A stretch of DNA of 64,000 nt from Aestuariivita sp. (lineage in GTDB: Bacteria > Pseudomonadota > Alphaproteobacteria > Rhodobacterales > Rhodobacteraceae): NCBI GenBank assembly GCA_018401465.1, contig JAGYKE010000004.1:868001-932000 (forward strand), written 5' to 3'. Below are positions 21,151 to 29,493 of this stretch, in pieces. The stretch's first letter is position 1; every line of letters begins with the position of its first letter. The notes beneath the pieces were generated by a model. The model had not been told where the DNA came from, ran no database searches, and worked only from the letters and a program-made list of their open reading frames with translations. The position numbers and the translations under genes were made by a program.

Positions 21151-21923
21151 TTGTCGCGGAACTGGGGCGTGCGCTTTTCAAGGAAAGCCGCCATGCCTTC
21201 CTTCTGGTCCTCGGTCGCGAACAGCGCGTGGAACACGCGGCGCTCGTAGTTCAGACCTTCGGTCAGCGTCGTCTCGAAGCTGCGGTTGACCGCTTCCTTC
21301 ACGGTCAGTGCCGCGACCTGCGACTTCTCGGCGATCTTCTGGGCGGCGCTCATCGCCTCGTCCATCAGCTTCTTGGCAGGCACGATCCGGCTCACGAGGC
21401 CTGCGCGTTCCGCTTCCTCGGCGCCCATGAAGCGGCCCGTGAGGTTCATGTCCATCGCCTTGGCCTTGCCCACGGCGCGGGTCAGCCGCTGGCTGCCGCC
21501 GAGGCCCGGGATGACGCCCAGGTTGATCTCGGGCTGGCCGAACTTCGCCGTGTCCGACGCGATGATGAAATCGCAGGCCATGGCCAGCTCGCAACCCCCG
21601 CCCAGCGCATAGCCCGACACCGCCGCGATAACCGGCTTGCGGATCGCCGCGAGCCGCCGCGCCGCATCGGCGAAGAGATCGGCATAGAAGACATCGACAT
21701 AAGACATGCCCGACATCTCCTTGATGTCGGCGCCCGCGGCGAAGGCCTTCTCGCTGCCGGTGATGACGACGCAGCGCACCTTGTCGTTCTCGTCCGCCTC
21801 TTCCAGCGCGGTGCACAGCTCGCCCAGCAGCTGCTGGTTCAGCGCGTTCAGCGCATCGGGTCGGTTCAGCCTGATCAGGCAGACGTGGTCTTCCGTTTCG
21901 ACGATGATGGTCTCAAAAGCCAT
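21147..21923 (-). CDS. Enoyl-CoA hydratase
   Basis: A 258-residue crotonase-fold enzyme that hydrates 2-enoyl-CoA to 3-hydroxyacyl-CoA in fatty-acid or amino-acid breakdown. The oxyanion-hole segments are [16 protein letters not shown] and [14 protein letters not shown]; both catalytic glutamates are present (GGGCELAMA and the Glu in [13 protein letters not shown]). ATG 21923 starts [16 protein letters not shown]; an in-frame ATG 12 nt further upstream is less typical. It lies upstream of the CPT-like gene, as often seen near mutM in this group. Confidence 0.93.
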   Translation of the reverse strand: MAFETIIVETEDHVCLIRLNRPDALNALNQQLLGELCTALEEADENDKVRCVVITGSEKAFAAGADIKEMSGMSYVDVFYADLFADAARRLAAIRKPVIAAVSGYALGGGCELAMACDFIIASDTAKFGQPEINLGVIPGLGGSQRLTRAVGKAKAMDMNLTGRFMGAEEAERAGLVSRIVPAKKLMDEAMSAAQKIAEKSQVAALTVKEAVNRSFETTLTEGLNYERRVFHALFATEDQKEGMAAFLEKRTPQFRDK

Positions 21924-21988
21924 GGTCGGCAGCATCCCTGGTTCTGTCTGAGGGTGGTTTCCTAAAGCCCGCCCCCTTGGGGTTCAAG

Positions 21989-22840
21989 CTATCTTTGGCA
22001 TTGGGCGCAGAAGAAGGACGACCGCCCCGACTGCACGATTCGCCGGATCGTGCCATCGCAGCCGGGCCGACGGCAAGCCTCGTCTTCCCGGCCATAGACG
22101 TCAAAGGCATGCTGGAAATAGCCCAACTCGCCATCCGCCTGCCGGAAATCCCGCAAGCTCGACCCCCCAGCCGCGATCGCCTCGGCCAGAACCTGCCGGA
22201 TCACCGGCACCAGCTCCGCGACCCGCGCCGCCGCGATCCGACCCGCACGGCGCCCCGGATGGATGCCCGCGCGGAACAGCGCCTCGCAGACATAGATGTT
22301 GCCCAGCCCCGCCACGATCCCCTGATCCAGCAGCGCGGCCTTCACCGGTGTCATCTTGCCCCGGAAGGCTTTGACCAGATGATCCTCGTGGAAATCGTTG
22401 CCCAAGGGTTCGGGCCCCAGCACCGACAGAAGCTTGTGCCCTTCGGCCCCGTCGGTCGCCATCAGGTCCATCGCGCCGAAGCGGCGCGGATCGTTGAAGG
22501 TGATGCGCGCGCCGCCTTCCATGTGCAGCACGACATGGTCATGCTTCTGCGGCGCGGGATGGTCATGCACGAAGCGCCCCAGCGGATCGCCCGACACCAG
22601 CATCCGCCCGCTCATCCCCAGATGGACAAGCAACGTCTCACCGGTCGACAGGTCCGCCAGGATGTACTTCGACCGCCGCCGCAGCCGGTCCACCCGCGCG
22701 CCGGTCAGCCGCTCGGCCATGCGCGGCGGAAAGGGCCAGCGCAGGTCTGGCCGGTTCACATCGGCCCGTGCGATCACCCGGCCCTCCATCACGGGGGCCA
22801 GTCCGCGCCGGACCGTTTCAACCTCGGGCAATTCGGGCAA
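21989..22840 (-). CDS. mutM: Formamidopyrimidine-DNA glycosylase (Fpg)
   Basis: A 283-residue base-excision repair enzyme that removes 8-oxoguanine and formamidopyrimidines. The true start is almost certainly TTG at 22840: this gives (M)[13 protein letters not shown], which puts Pro2 and Glu3 in the required catalytic position after Met removal. A more upstream TTG at 22855 would bury the nucleophilic proline at residue 7. The helix-two-turn-helix follows the core ([17 protein letters not shown]), and the C-terminal zinc finger has CRRPGCDG and FFCAQCQ. It is divergent from ubiE across 82 bp. Confidence 0.96.
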   Translation of the reverse strand: MPELPEVETVRRGLAPVMEGRVIARADVNRPDLRWPFPPRMAERLTGARVDRLRRRSKYILADLSTGETLLVHLGMSGRMLVSGDPLGRFVHDHPAPQKHDHVVLHMEGGARITFNDPRRFGAMDLMATDGAEGHKLLSVLGPEPLGNDFHEDHLVKAFRGKMTPVKAALLDQGIVAGLGNIYVCEALFRAGIHPGRRAGRIAAARVAELVPVIRQVLAEAIAAGGSSLRDFRQADGELGYFQHAFDVYGREDEACRRPGCDGTIRRIVQSGRSSFFCAQCQR

Positions 22841-22922
22841 GTGTGACCTCGTCAAAGGGGCGCATTGTGCCCGCCGGACAGGGCCCTATAACAAGGGCGA
22901 AACCGGCAGACGGCAAGAGCGC

Positions 22923-23675
22923 ATGACAGAAAGCCCCGACAACACAACCCATTTCGGCTTCCAGACCGTGCCCGAGGCCGAAAAGGCCGGGCGCGTGCGC
23001 GGCGTCTTCAACTCGGTCGCCTCGAAATACGACGTCATGAACGACGTGATGAGCGCGGGCGTCCACCGGCTCTGGAAGGACGCGATGATGGACTGGCTGG
23101 CACCACGCCCGGGCCAGCGCCTGCTCGACGTCGCGGGCGGCACCGGCGACATCGCCTTCCGCTTCCTCAAACGCGCAGGATCCGGTCACGCCACCGTGCT
23201 CGACCTGACCGAACCCATGCTGATCGAAGGCCGCAAGCGGGCCGAGGCCGAACGCATGGCGCAAAGCCTCGACTGGATCGTGGGCGACGCGATGGCGCTG
23301 CCCTTCGAGGACAATACCTTCGACGTCTACACGATCAGCTTCGGCATCAGGAACGTGACGCGGCCACAGGACGCGCTGGCGGAAGCCTACCGCGTCCTGC
23401 GCCCCGGCGGCCGGCTCATGGTGCTCGAATTCAGCCACTTGCCGAACGATGGGCTGCAGAAGCTTTACGATCTCTACAGCTTCAACGTCATCCCCCGCAT
23501 GGGCCAGATCATCGCGGGCGACCGCGACAGTTACCAATACCTCGTCGAATCGATCCGCAAGTTCCCCGATCAGGACACGTTTCTGCAGATGATCCGCGAC
23601 GCGGGTTTCGGGAACGCCAAGTACCGCAACCTCTCCATGGGCATCGCGGCGCTGCATTCGGGGTGGAAGATTTGA
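22923..23675 (+). CDS. ubiE: Demethylmenaquinone/2-methoxy-6-polyprenyl-1,4-benzoquinol methylase
   Basis: A 250-residue SAM-dependent methyltransferase of ubiquinone synthesis. UbiE signatures are [20 protein letters not shown] near residue 30, the SAM-binding [30 protein letters not shown] and the motif [20 protein letters not shown] 22923 follows a GCAAGAGC stretch. It forms an operon with ubiB (28-nt gap), a common arrangement in alphaproteobacteria. Confidence 0.97.
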   Translation: MTESPDNTTHFGFQTVPEAEKAGRVRGVFNSVASKYDVMNDVMSAGVHRLWKDAMMDWLAPRPGQRLLDVAGGTGDIAFRFLKRAGSGHATVLDLTEPMLIEGRKRAEAERMAQSLDWIVGDAMALPFEDNTFDVYTISFGIRNVTRPQDALAEAYRVLRPGGRLMVLEFSHLPNDGLQKLYDLYSFNVIPRMGQIIAGDRDSYQYLVESIRKFPDQDTFLQMIRDAGFGNAKYRNLSMGIAALHSGWKI

Positions 23676-23703
23676 CTGCCCCCCACCCCCGCAAGGCCTC
23701 CTG

Positions 23704-25236
23704 ATGCGCGGCCCCCACAACATCTGGCGCCTCATCCGCACCGGGGCCACGCTCGAACGCACCGGCGCCATGCGCGTCGTGCTCGATGCCTTCGATGCGC
23801 CCAAATCCGTGCGCGTCGTCGCGCACGCGCTCGGCTTTCCGTTCCAGTGGCTGGGCTACAAGGGCGATCCGGCCATGCCGCCCGCCACCCGCGCGATCAC
23901 CGCGCTCGGCCCTGCCTATATCAAGTTCGGCCAGATCCTCTCGACCCGCCCCGATGTGGTGGGCGAGGACATGGCCAACCAGCTCCGCGTCCTGCAGGAC
24001 AAGCTGCCGCCCTTCTCGGTCATCGACGCCCGGACCGAGGTGGAGCGCGAACTCGGCATCCGCATCGACGACGCCTTCTCCGAATTCAGCGACCCCATCG
24101 CCGCCGCCTCGATCGCGCAGGTCCACAAGGCCCGCCTGCGCAGCACCGGCGAAGCCGTTGCCGTCAAGGTCCTGCGCCCGAATGTCGAACGCGCCTTCAC
24201 CCGCGATGTCGACGCCTTCTACTTCGCAGCCTGGATGGTGGAATTCTTCGCGCCCTTCTCGCGCCGCCTGCGCCCGCGCGACGTCATCGCCCATTTCGAC
24301 GGCGTGGTGCAGGGCGAGCTTGACCTCCGCCTCGAAGCCGCCGCCGCTTCGGAATACGCCGCCAATACCGAACGCGACGAAGGCTTCCGCCTGCCGCGCG
24401 TGATCTGGCCGCTGTCGAACCGCCGCGTGATGACGCTGAGCTGGGCCGAAGGCGCCAACATGGGCGACAACGCCGCACTCGACGCGGCGGGACATGACCG
24501 CCGCGCGCTGGGCGAACGTGTGCTGCGCCTGTTCCTGAACCATGCGCTGCGCGACGGCTTTTTCCACGCCGACATGCATCAGGGCAACCTCAAGGTCGCG
24601 CCCGACGGGGCGATCATCGCGCTCGATTTCGGGATCATGGGGCATATCGACGAATATACCCGCCGCGTGTACGCCGAGATCCTCTATGGCTTCATCCGCC
24701 GCGACTACAAGCGCGTCGCCGAAGTGCATTTCGAGGCGGGCTATGTTCCCCCCGACCGCGATGTCGATGAATTCGCCCGCGCGCTCCGCGCCGTGGGCGA
24801 ACCCATCTTCGGCATGGACGCGACGCAGATCTCCATGGGCCGCGTCCTCGCCTATCTGTTCGAGGTGACGGAACGCTTCGGCATGGAAACCCGCACCGAA
24901 CTGATCTTGCTGCAGCGCACCATGGTGGTTGTCGAAGGCGTTGCGCGGTCGCTTCATCCGTCGGTCAACATGTGGGAAGTCGCCCGCCCGGTGGTCGAGG
25001 ATTACATCAAGGGGTCGATCGGCCCCCGCGCCATCCTGACCGATCTCGCCAATACCGCGCGCGTGCTCGCCCGGTTCGGCCCCCGCCTGCCGCGGCTGGT
25101 CGAGGATGCGCTGATCCGGCAGTCGCAATATCAGCCCAAACCCGAAAAGCGCCGCTTCTGGCGCTATGTCTTCGTGGGCATCATCGGGCTTCTTCTGGGT
25201 GCCAGCGGCGTGATCGCATTGATGGAACTTTTCTGA
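23704..25236 (+). CDS. ubiB: Ubiquinone biosynthesis accessory protein kinase-like UbiB
   Basis: A 510-residue protein of the ADCK/UbiB family, membrane-anchored by two C-terminal helices (YVFVGIIGLLLGASGVIALM). It has the family KxGQ motif in YIKFGQILSTRPD, the alanine-rich loop AAASIAQVHKARL, the ATP lysine in VAVKVLRP and the catalytic segment FFHADMHQGNLKVAPDGAII with ALDFGIMGHI. It helps hydroxylated intermediates reach Coq enzymes in the membrane. It lies directly downstream of ubiE. Confidence 0.96.
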   Translation: MRGPHNIWRLIRTGATLERTGAMRVVLDAFDAPKSVRVVAHALGFPFQWLGYKGDPAMPPATRAITALGPAYIKFGQILSTRPDVVGEDMANQLRVLQDKLPPFSVIDARTEVERELGIRIDDAFSEFSDPIAAASIAQVHKARLRSTGEAVAVKVLRPNVERAFTRDVDAFYFAAWMVEFFAPFSRRLRPRDVIAHFDGVVQGELDLRLEAAAASEYAANTERDEGFRLPRVIWPLSNRRVMTLSWAEGANMGDNAALDAAGHDRRALGERVLRLFLNHALRDGFFHADMHQGNLKVAPDGAIIALDFGIMGHIDEYTRRVYAEILYGFIRRDYKRVAEVHFEAGYVPPDRDVDEFARALRAVGEPIFGMDATQISMGRVLAYLFEVTERFGMETRTELILLQRTMVVVEGVARSLHPSVNMWEVARPVVEDYIKGSIGPRAILTDLANTARVLARFGPRLPRLVEDALIRQSQYQPKPEKRRFWRYVFVGIIGLLLGASGVIALMELF

Positions 25237-25262
25237 CGGAAATCCGTGCTAGCATCACGCGC

Positions 25263-26252
25263 ATGGCCCGCCCGAATCCCCACCGCCCCTTCACGCCCGA
25301 CCCCGAACAACTGGCCCGCGTGCCCGATGTCAGCGGCAATTCCATCAACGGGCTGGGCGAGGCCGACTTCCGCCGCCCCGACGTCGTCTACTGGGCGACC
25401 GACATGACGAAGATCCCGCATGGCAAGATGCAGGAATACTTCTACATGCGCTCGAACGCCGCCGACGGCTTTGCCGAGGCGCGCGAAAAGCGCCGCCTGA
25501 TCAACGAAGCGCCCCTGCCGCCGCTGGCCCCGACACAGACGGACCGCGCCCCCGAAGACTGGACGGCGATGCTGTCGCGCTTCACCCGGGACGGCGATTG
25601 CGAAATGACGGGCGTGGCAGCTATGAACCCCGACTGGGCCTATGCGGGCGTCACCATCCCGCAGGCCAATGTCATCGTCATCGGCGTGCAGCACGATTAC
25701 GACCAGATTGCCACCGCGCCCGACTGGCCCGCGGGGCGCGAGGTGCTCGAACAATATACCCGCGCCGGGGCCGCCGCGAAGAAGATCGCAGGCTGGCTGC
25801 GCACCGAAGGCTGGGAGGCGGAACCGGTCACCGGCCCCCTTTGCGGGACGACCACGCTGATCCCACCCGCGCTGGCCTGCGGCTTCGGCGAACTGGGCAA
25901 ACACGGGTCCATCATCAACCCTGAACTCGGCGCGTCCTTCCGGCTCTCTGCGGTCTTGACCGACGCGCCCTTCGCGCCGACCCCGCCGCGCGATTTCGGC
26001 GTGGACGAATTCTGCGGCAACTGTCGCATCTGCGAGGACGCCTGCCCGCCCGAGGCGCTTTTCCCCGAGAAGAAGACCGTGCGCGGCGTGACCAAGTGGT
26101 ATGTCGATTTCGACAAATGCATCCCCTTCTTCAACGAAACCCATGGCTGCGGCATCTGCATTGCCGTCTGCCCCTGGTCGCGCCCCGGGGTCGGCCTGAA
26201 CCTTGCGGCGAAACTGGCCCGCCGGGCAGAGCGCACCGGCGGGGAAGGGTGA
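25263..26252 (+). CDS. Double 4Fe-4S protein of the reductive dehalogenase/epoxyqueuosine reductase superfamily
   Basis: A 329-residue soluble protein with no signal peptide. Its C-terminal third has two ferredoxin-type clusters: C251xxC254xxC257xxxC261P, and C296xxC299xxxC303P with C286 nearby. The segment HGSIINPELGASFRLSAVLTD (about 214-234) matches the cobalamin-enzyme core shared by QueG and reductive dehalogenases. It is shorter than respiratory RdhA, has no Tat signal and lacks the QueG C-terminal repeat, so neither function is assured. The gene starts 26 nt after ubiB. The substrate is unknown; a corrinoid-dependent reduction is the best guess. Confidence 0.62.
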   Translation: MARPNPHRPFTPDPEQLARVPDVSGNSINGLGEADFRRPDVVYWATDMTKIPHGKMQEYFYMRSNAADGFAEAREKRRLINEAPLPPLAPTQTDRAPEDWTAMLSRFTRDGDCEMTGVAAMNPDWAYAGVTIPQANVIVIGVQHDYDQIATAPDWPAGREVLEQYTRAGAAAKKIAGWLRTEGWEAEPVTGPLCGTTTLIPPALACGFGELGKHGSIINPELGASFRLSAVLTDAPFAPTPPRDFGVDEFCGNCRICEDACPPEALFPEKKTVRGVTKWYVDFDKCIPFFNETHGCGICIAVCPWSRPGVGLNLAAKLARRAERTGGEG

Positions 26253-26261
26253 GCGCCGCAC

Positions 26262-26310
26262 CCCTGCTTCTTCTCGTCCCAAATACGCAAATCCCGCCCG
26301 GGACGCGGGC
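26262..26310 (-). repeat. Degenerate copy (D) of the GGATATTTG/GAAGAAGCAGGGG repeat
   Basis: On the minus strand this reads a CCCGC/GCGGG hairpin, then CGGGATTTGCGTATTTGGG, then GAAGAAGCAGGGG. The end is identical to copies B (30681-30740) and C (61534-61605); the middle carries a short insertion. It fills the gap between two convergent genes. Confidence 0.5.
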
Positions 26311-26316
26311 CAAAGG

Positions 26317-27426
26317 TTAACGCGGTGTAAATCCGCCCCCGCAAGCGCCTGATTTCGTTGGGCTGTCAGGCCGTCCCATCATGGGACACCCCCGCCAATC
26401 AAGCACGACCTTGCCGCTCTGCCCCGACCGCATCGCCTCGAACCCCGCCCCGAAATCGCGCGCGGCAAAGCGGTGCGTGATGACCCCCCGCACGTCCAGC
26501 CCGTTCTCCAGCATCGCGATCATCTTGTACCAGGTCTCGAAGATCTCGCGCCCGTAGACGCCCTTGATCGTGATCGCCTTGAAAACGATCCGCGACCAGT
26601 CCACCGGGGATTTCCCCGGCGGAATGCCCAGCAGCGCGATGCGGCCCCCCATCACCAGCGTCTCGACCATCTGGTCGAGCGCGGCCTGATTGCCCGACAT
26701 CTCCAATCCGACGTCGAAGCCTTCCTTCATCTTCAGGGCACCTTCCACCTCGCGCAGGTCCTGCCGCGCGACATTCACCGGCACCACATCCGCCACCCGC
26801 GCGGCCAGGTCCAGCCTGTCCTGATTGACGTCCGTGATCACCACATGCCGCGCGCCCACATGCCGCGCGACGGCGGCGGCCATGATGCCGATGGGCCCCG
26901 CCCCGGTGATCAGCACATCCTCGCCCACCAGATCGAAGGACAGCGTGGTGTGGACCGCATTGCCCAGCGGATCGAGGATCGCGCCGATTTCGTCGTCGAT
27001 CCCGTCCGGGAGGGGGACGACATTGAAGGCGGGCAGGCGCAGGTATTCGGCGAAGGCGCCCGGTTCATTGACCCCGATCCCCCGCGTCGCGGGGTCGAGG
27101 TGGAACTTGCCCGCGCGGGCCTGCCGGCTTTTCCGGCCGATCAGGTGGCCTTCGCCCGAACAGCGCTGCCCGATCTCCAGCCCCTCGACATTGCGTCCGA
27201 TCTCCACGATCTCGCCCGCGAATTCGTGCCCGGTGATCAGTGGCACGGGAACGGTCCGCTGCGCCCAGTCGTCCCAGTTCCAGATATGGACATCGGTGCC
27301 GCAGATGCCGGTCTTGTTGATCCGGATCAGCACGTCATCGGGCCCGATCTCGGGGATGGGCGCGGTCTGCATCCAGAGCCCCTCGCGCGGCTCGGCCTTC
27401 ACAAGGCATGTCATCTTGTTGGTCAT
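26317..27426 (-). CDS. tdh: L-threonine 3-dehydrogenase
   Basis: A 369-residue zinc-type alcohol dehydrogenase fold that oxidises L-threonine to 2-amino-3-ketobutyrate. The catalytic zinc site is intact (C42, T44, H47 in [15 protein letters not shown] and H67-E68 in ITGHEFAG), as is the NAD fold ([17 protein letters not shown]). The structural-zinc cysteines at the positions equivalent to E. coli 93, 96, 99 and 107 are replaced by G97, S100, A103 and D111. The C-terminus has about 25 extra residues beyond the family end (...VVLDW), encoded by a dispersed repeat. It overlaps kbl by 4 nt (27423-27426). Confidence 0.95.
   Translation of the reverse strand: MTNKMTCLVKAEPREGLWMQTAPIPEIGPDDVLIRINKTGICGTDVHIWNWDDWAQRTVPVPLITGHEFAGEIVEIGRNVEGLEIGQRCSGEGHLIGRKSRQARAGKFHLDPATRGIGVNEPGAFAEYLRLPAFNVVPLPDGIDDEIGAILDPLGNAVHTTLSFDLVGEDVLITGAGPIGIMAAAVARHVGARHVVITDVNQDRLDLAARVADVVPVNVARQDLREVEGALKMKEGFDVGLEMSGNQAALDQMVETLVMGGRIALLGIPPGKSPVDWSRIVFKAITIKGVYGREIFETWYKMIAMLENGLDVRGVITHRFAARDFGAGFEAMRSGQSGKVVLDWRGCPMMGRPDSPTKSGACGGGFTPR
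26323..26400 (-). repeat. GTCCCAT palindromic repeat, copy 1, read as the tdh C-terminal tail
   Basis: A roughly 75-bp element holding GTCCCAT-C-ATGGGAC at 26373-26387, bounded by GATTG on the tdh side and AATCCGCCCC on the other. It aligns well with 36306-36379. Here it is in frame and adds [20 protein letters not shown] and five more residues to Tdh. Confidence 0.65.
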
Positions 27427-28607
27427 GTCAGGACTCCGGTGGCGCGGCCTGCCGCCTCAAACGCGGTCAGGGCGAAGGTGAGGTCGTCGCGGGTCAGCGC
27501 GGCATTCATCTGGGTGCGGATGCGTGCCTGCCCGCGCGGCACGACCGGGAAGAAGAAGCCCGAGACATAGACGCCTTCCCCGAACAACCGCGCCGCCATG
27601 TCCTGCGCCAGCCGCGCCTCGCCCAGCATAACGGGGATGATCGGGTGTTCGCCGGGTAAGAGGTCGAAGCCCAGCTTCGTGAGGCCCGCGCGCCAGAACC
27701 GCGCGTTGTCGAAGAGTTGCGCCCGCAGGTCGTCGCCCTGTTCCACAAGCTCCAGCGCCGCGATCCCCGCCGCCACGATCGCGGGCGGCAGCGAGTTGGA
27801 AAACAGGTAAGGCCGCGCCCGCTGGCGCAGCAGGTCGATCACCGGCTGCGGCCCGGCGACATAGCCGCCGATCGACCCACCCAGCGCCTTGCCGAGCGTG
27901 CCGGTCAGGATATCGGCCCGCACGCCCGCATGATGCGGCGTCCCATGCCCCTGTGGCCCCATGAAACCCGTGGCGTGGCAATCGTCGACCATCACGACAG
28001 CGTCGTACCGGTCGGCCAGCGCGCGGATGTCGCGCAGGGGGGCGAGATATCCGTCCATGCTGAAGACGCCGTCGGTGGCGATCATGATGTGGCGCGCGCC
28101 GTCCGTGCGGGCGGCTTTCAGCCGGGCCTCCAGATCCTCCATGTCGGCGTTCGCATAGCGATAGCGCCGCGCCTTCGACAGGCGGATGCCATCGATGATG
28201 CTCGCGTGGTTCAGCGCGTCCGAGATGACGGCGTCTTCCGGGCCAAGGAGCGGCTCGAACAGCCCGCCATTCGCGTCGAAACAGGCGGCAAACAGGATCG
28301 CGTCGTCCATGCCCAGAAAGGCGGCGAGCCGCGTTTCCAGTTCGCGGTGTAGATCCTGCGTGCCGCAGATGAACCGGACCGAGGCCATGCCAAAGCCATG
28401 GTCGTCCATCGCGGTCTTCGCGGCGGCGATCAGCGCGGGGTGATCGGCCAGACCAAGGTAGTTGTTGGCGCACAGGTTGATCACCTGCCGCCCGCCCACG
28501 TCGATCCGCGCGCCCTGCGGCGAGGTGATGAGGCGTTCGCGTTTCGTCAGCCCCTCGGCCTCGATCTGCGCCAGCGTGTCGGTCAGGTGGGCGAGGTATG
28601 CGGACAT
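27423..28607 (-). CDS. kbl: Glycine C-acetyltransferase (2-amino-3-ketobutyrate CoA ligase)
   Basis: A 394-residue PLP enzyme of the alpha-oxoamine synthase family. It cleaves 2-amino-3-ketobutyrate with CoA to glycine and acetyl-CoA, finishing threonine breakdown begun by Tdh. Family marks are [19 protein letters not shown] near residue 45, [17 protein letters not shown] and the PLP-lysine region [15 protein letters not shown]. The start ATG at 28607 lies 98 nt beyond the hairpin array, and the tdh ATG overlaps its stop. The XRE-cupin regulator gene lies upstream on the same strand. Confidence 0.96.
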   Translation of the reverse strand: MSAYLAHLTDTLAQIEAEGLTKRERLITSPQGARIDVGGRQVINLCANNYLGLADHPALIAAAKTAMDDHGFGMASVRFICGTQDLHRELETRLAAFLGMDDAILFAACFDANGGLFEPLLGPEDAVISDALNHASIIDGIRLSKARRYRYANADMEDLEARLKAARTDGARHIMIATDGVFSMDGYLAPLRDIRALADRYDAVVMVDDCHATGFMGPQGHGTPHHAGVRADILTGTLGKALGGSIGGYVAGPQPVIDLLRQRARPYLFSNSLPPAIVAAGIAALELVEQGDDLRAQLFDNARFWRAGLTKLGFDLLPGEHPIIPVMLGEARLAQDMAARLFGEGVYVSGFFFPVVPRGQARIRTQMNAALTRDDLTFALTAFEAAGRATGVLT

Positions 28608-28704
28608 GGGGCGACTCCGTTGGCTGCGGGTATTCTGCCATAACGGAGGGGATTCCGGAATGGGGGATATCCGGCTTGACGGAAAAAATCCGAAATGACG
28701 GAAG

Positions 28705-28801
28705 CGGATCGCGACGCGCGATCCGGCCCGGAAACCGACGCGGTTTCCGCGCGCCCGGAGCCTGCGTCAGGCTCCGCCCGATTTTCCGCGTCGGAAAATC
28801 G
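28705..28801. repeat. Array of four tandem hairpins with complementary 5-nt loops
   Basis: Four perfect hairpins lie end to end: 28705-28725 (8-bp stem, loop GACGC), 28729-28749 (8 bp, GACGC), 28756-28776 (8 bp, GCGTC) and 28779-28801 (9 bp, GCGTC). Spacers are 3, 6 and 2 nt. Stem sequences all differ. The first two loops are the reverse complement of the last two, so loop-loop (kissing) pairing is possible, and the array reads the same way from either strand. It begins 2 nt after the XRE regulator stop and ends 98 nt before kbl on their shared strand. I do not recognise it as a named RNA family. Confidence 0.85.
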
Positions 28802-28803
28802 CC

Positions 28804-29370
28804 TCAGGCGTCGCGCACAACCAGAAAGGCCCGCGCCGGGCCGCCCTGCGCGCTGATCCGGTGCGCCACATCGGCGGCATAGCGCGCCGTGTCCCCGGGC
28901 CCCAGCGTCTGGCGCACCTCGCCAGACCGGACCTCGACTGAGCCCTCGATCACGGTCAGCTGCTCGCGCGCCCCGCGCCGGTGCGGCCGGCTGTCGAGCA
29001 CGCCGCCTTCCGTGAATTGCAGCTCGTAAAGCTCGTGATCGCCCGCGTCCTCGGGTGGCGACAGGATCAGGATGCGGCAGCCTTCGCCGCGCCGGTCGAT
29101 GCTGGGGGTCTGGGCGGCGCGGATCACCTCGATCCGGGCAGGGCCCGGCCCCTCGTCCAGCAGCCCCGCGAAATCCACCTGCAGGGCCCGCGTCAGGTTC
29201 CACAGCGTCGCGATGGTGGGCGAAGATTCCCCGCGTTCGATCTGGCTCACCATCGACCGCGACACGCCTGACAGCTTCGCCACCGCATCCAGCGACAGGC
29301 CCTTTGCGCGCCGCGCCTCGCGCAGGCGGGCGGGCAGCTGGCCCAGGATGCGGTCGGGATCCTCCGTCAT
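28804..29370 (-). CDS. XRE-family transcriptional regulator with C-terminal cupin domain
   Basis: A 188-residue regulator. The helix-turn-helix is in residues 10-65 (LREARRAKGLSLDAVAKLSG then VSRSMVSQIERGESSPTIAT); a small cupin sensor domain fills residues 100-188 (EQLTVIEGSVEVRSGE, LGPGDTARYAADVAH). Such proteins often control amino-acid or polyamine catabolism and bind a metabolite in the cupin. Its place directly upstream of kbl-tdh on the same strand suggests it controls threonine degradation. The start ATG 29370 (MTEDPDRILGQL) is preferred to an ATG 36 nt upstream. Confidence 0.88.
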   Translation of the reverse strand: MTEDPDRILGQLPARLREARRAKGLSLDAVAKLSGVSRSMVSQIERGESSPTIATLWNLTRALQVDFAGLLDEGPGPARIEVIRAAQTPSIDRRGEGCRILILSPPEDAGDHELYELQFTEGGVLDSRPHRRGAREQLTVIEGSVEVRSGEVRQTLGPGDTARYAADVAHRISAQGGPARAFLVVRDA

Positions 29371-29493
29371 GACGGATATGTCCTCCGCTTTCGCGCCGCC
29401 TGTCAAGCGGGCTGCGACGCCGGGTCAGGGCTGACGGCGGCGGGCGCACGGCGCATACTGCAGACCGAATCCGGGAGAGAAGGGAAGACCCGC

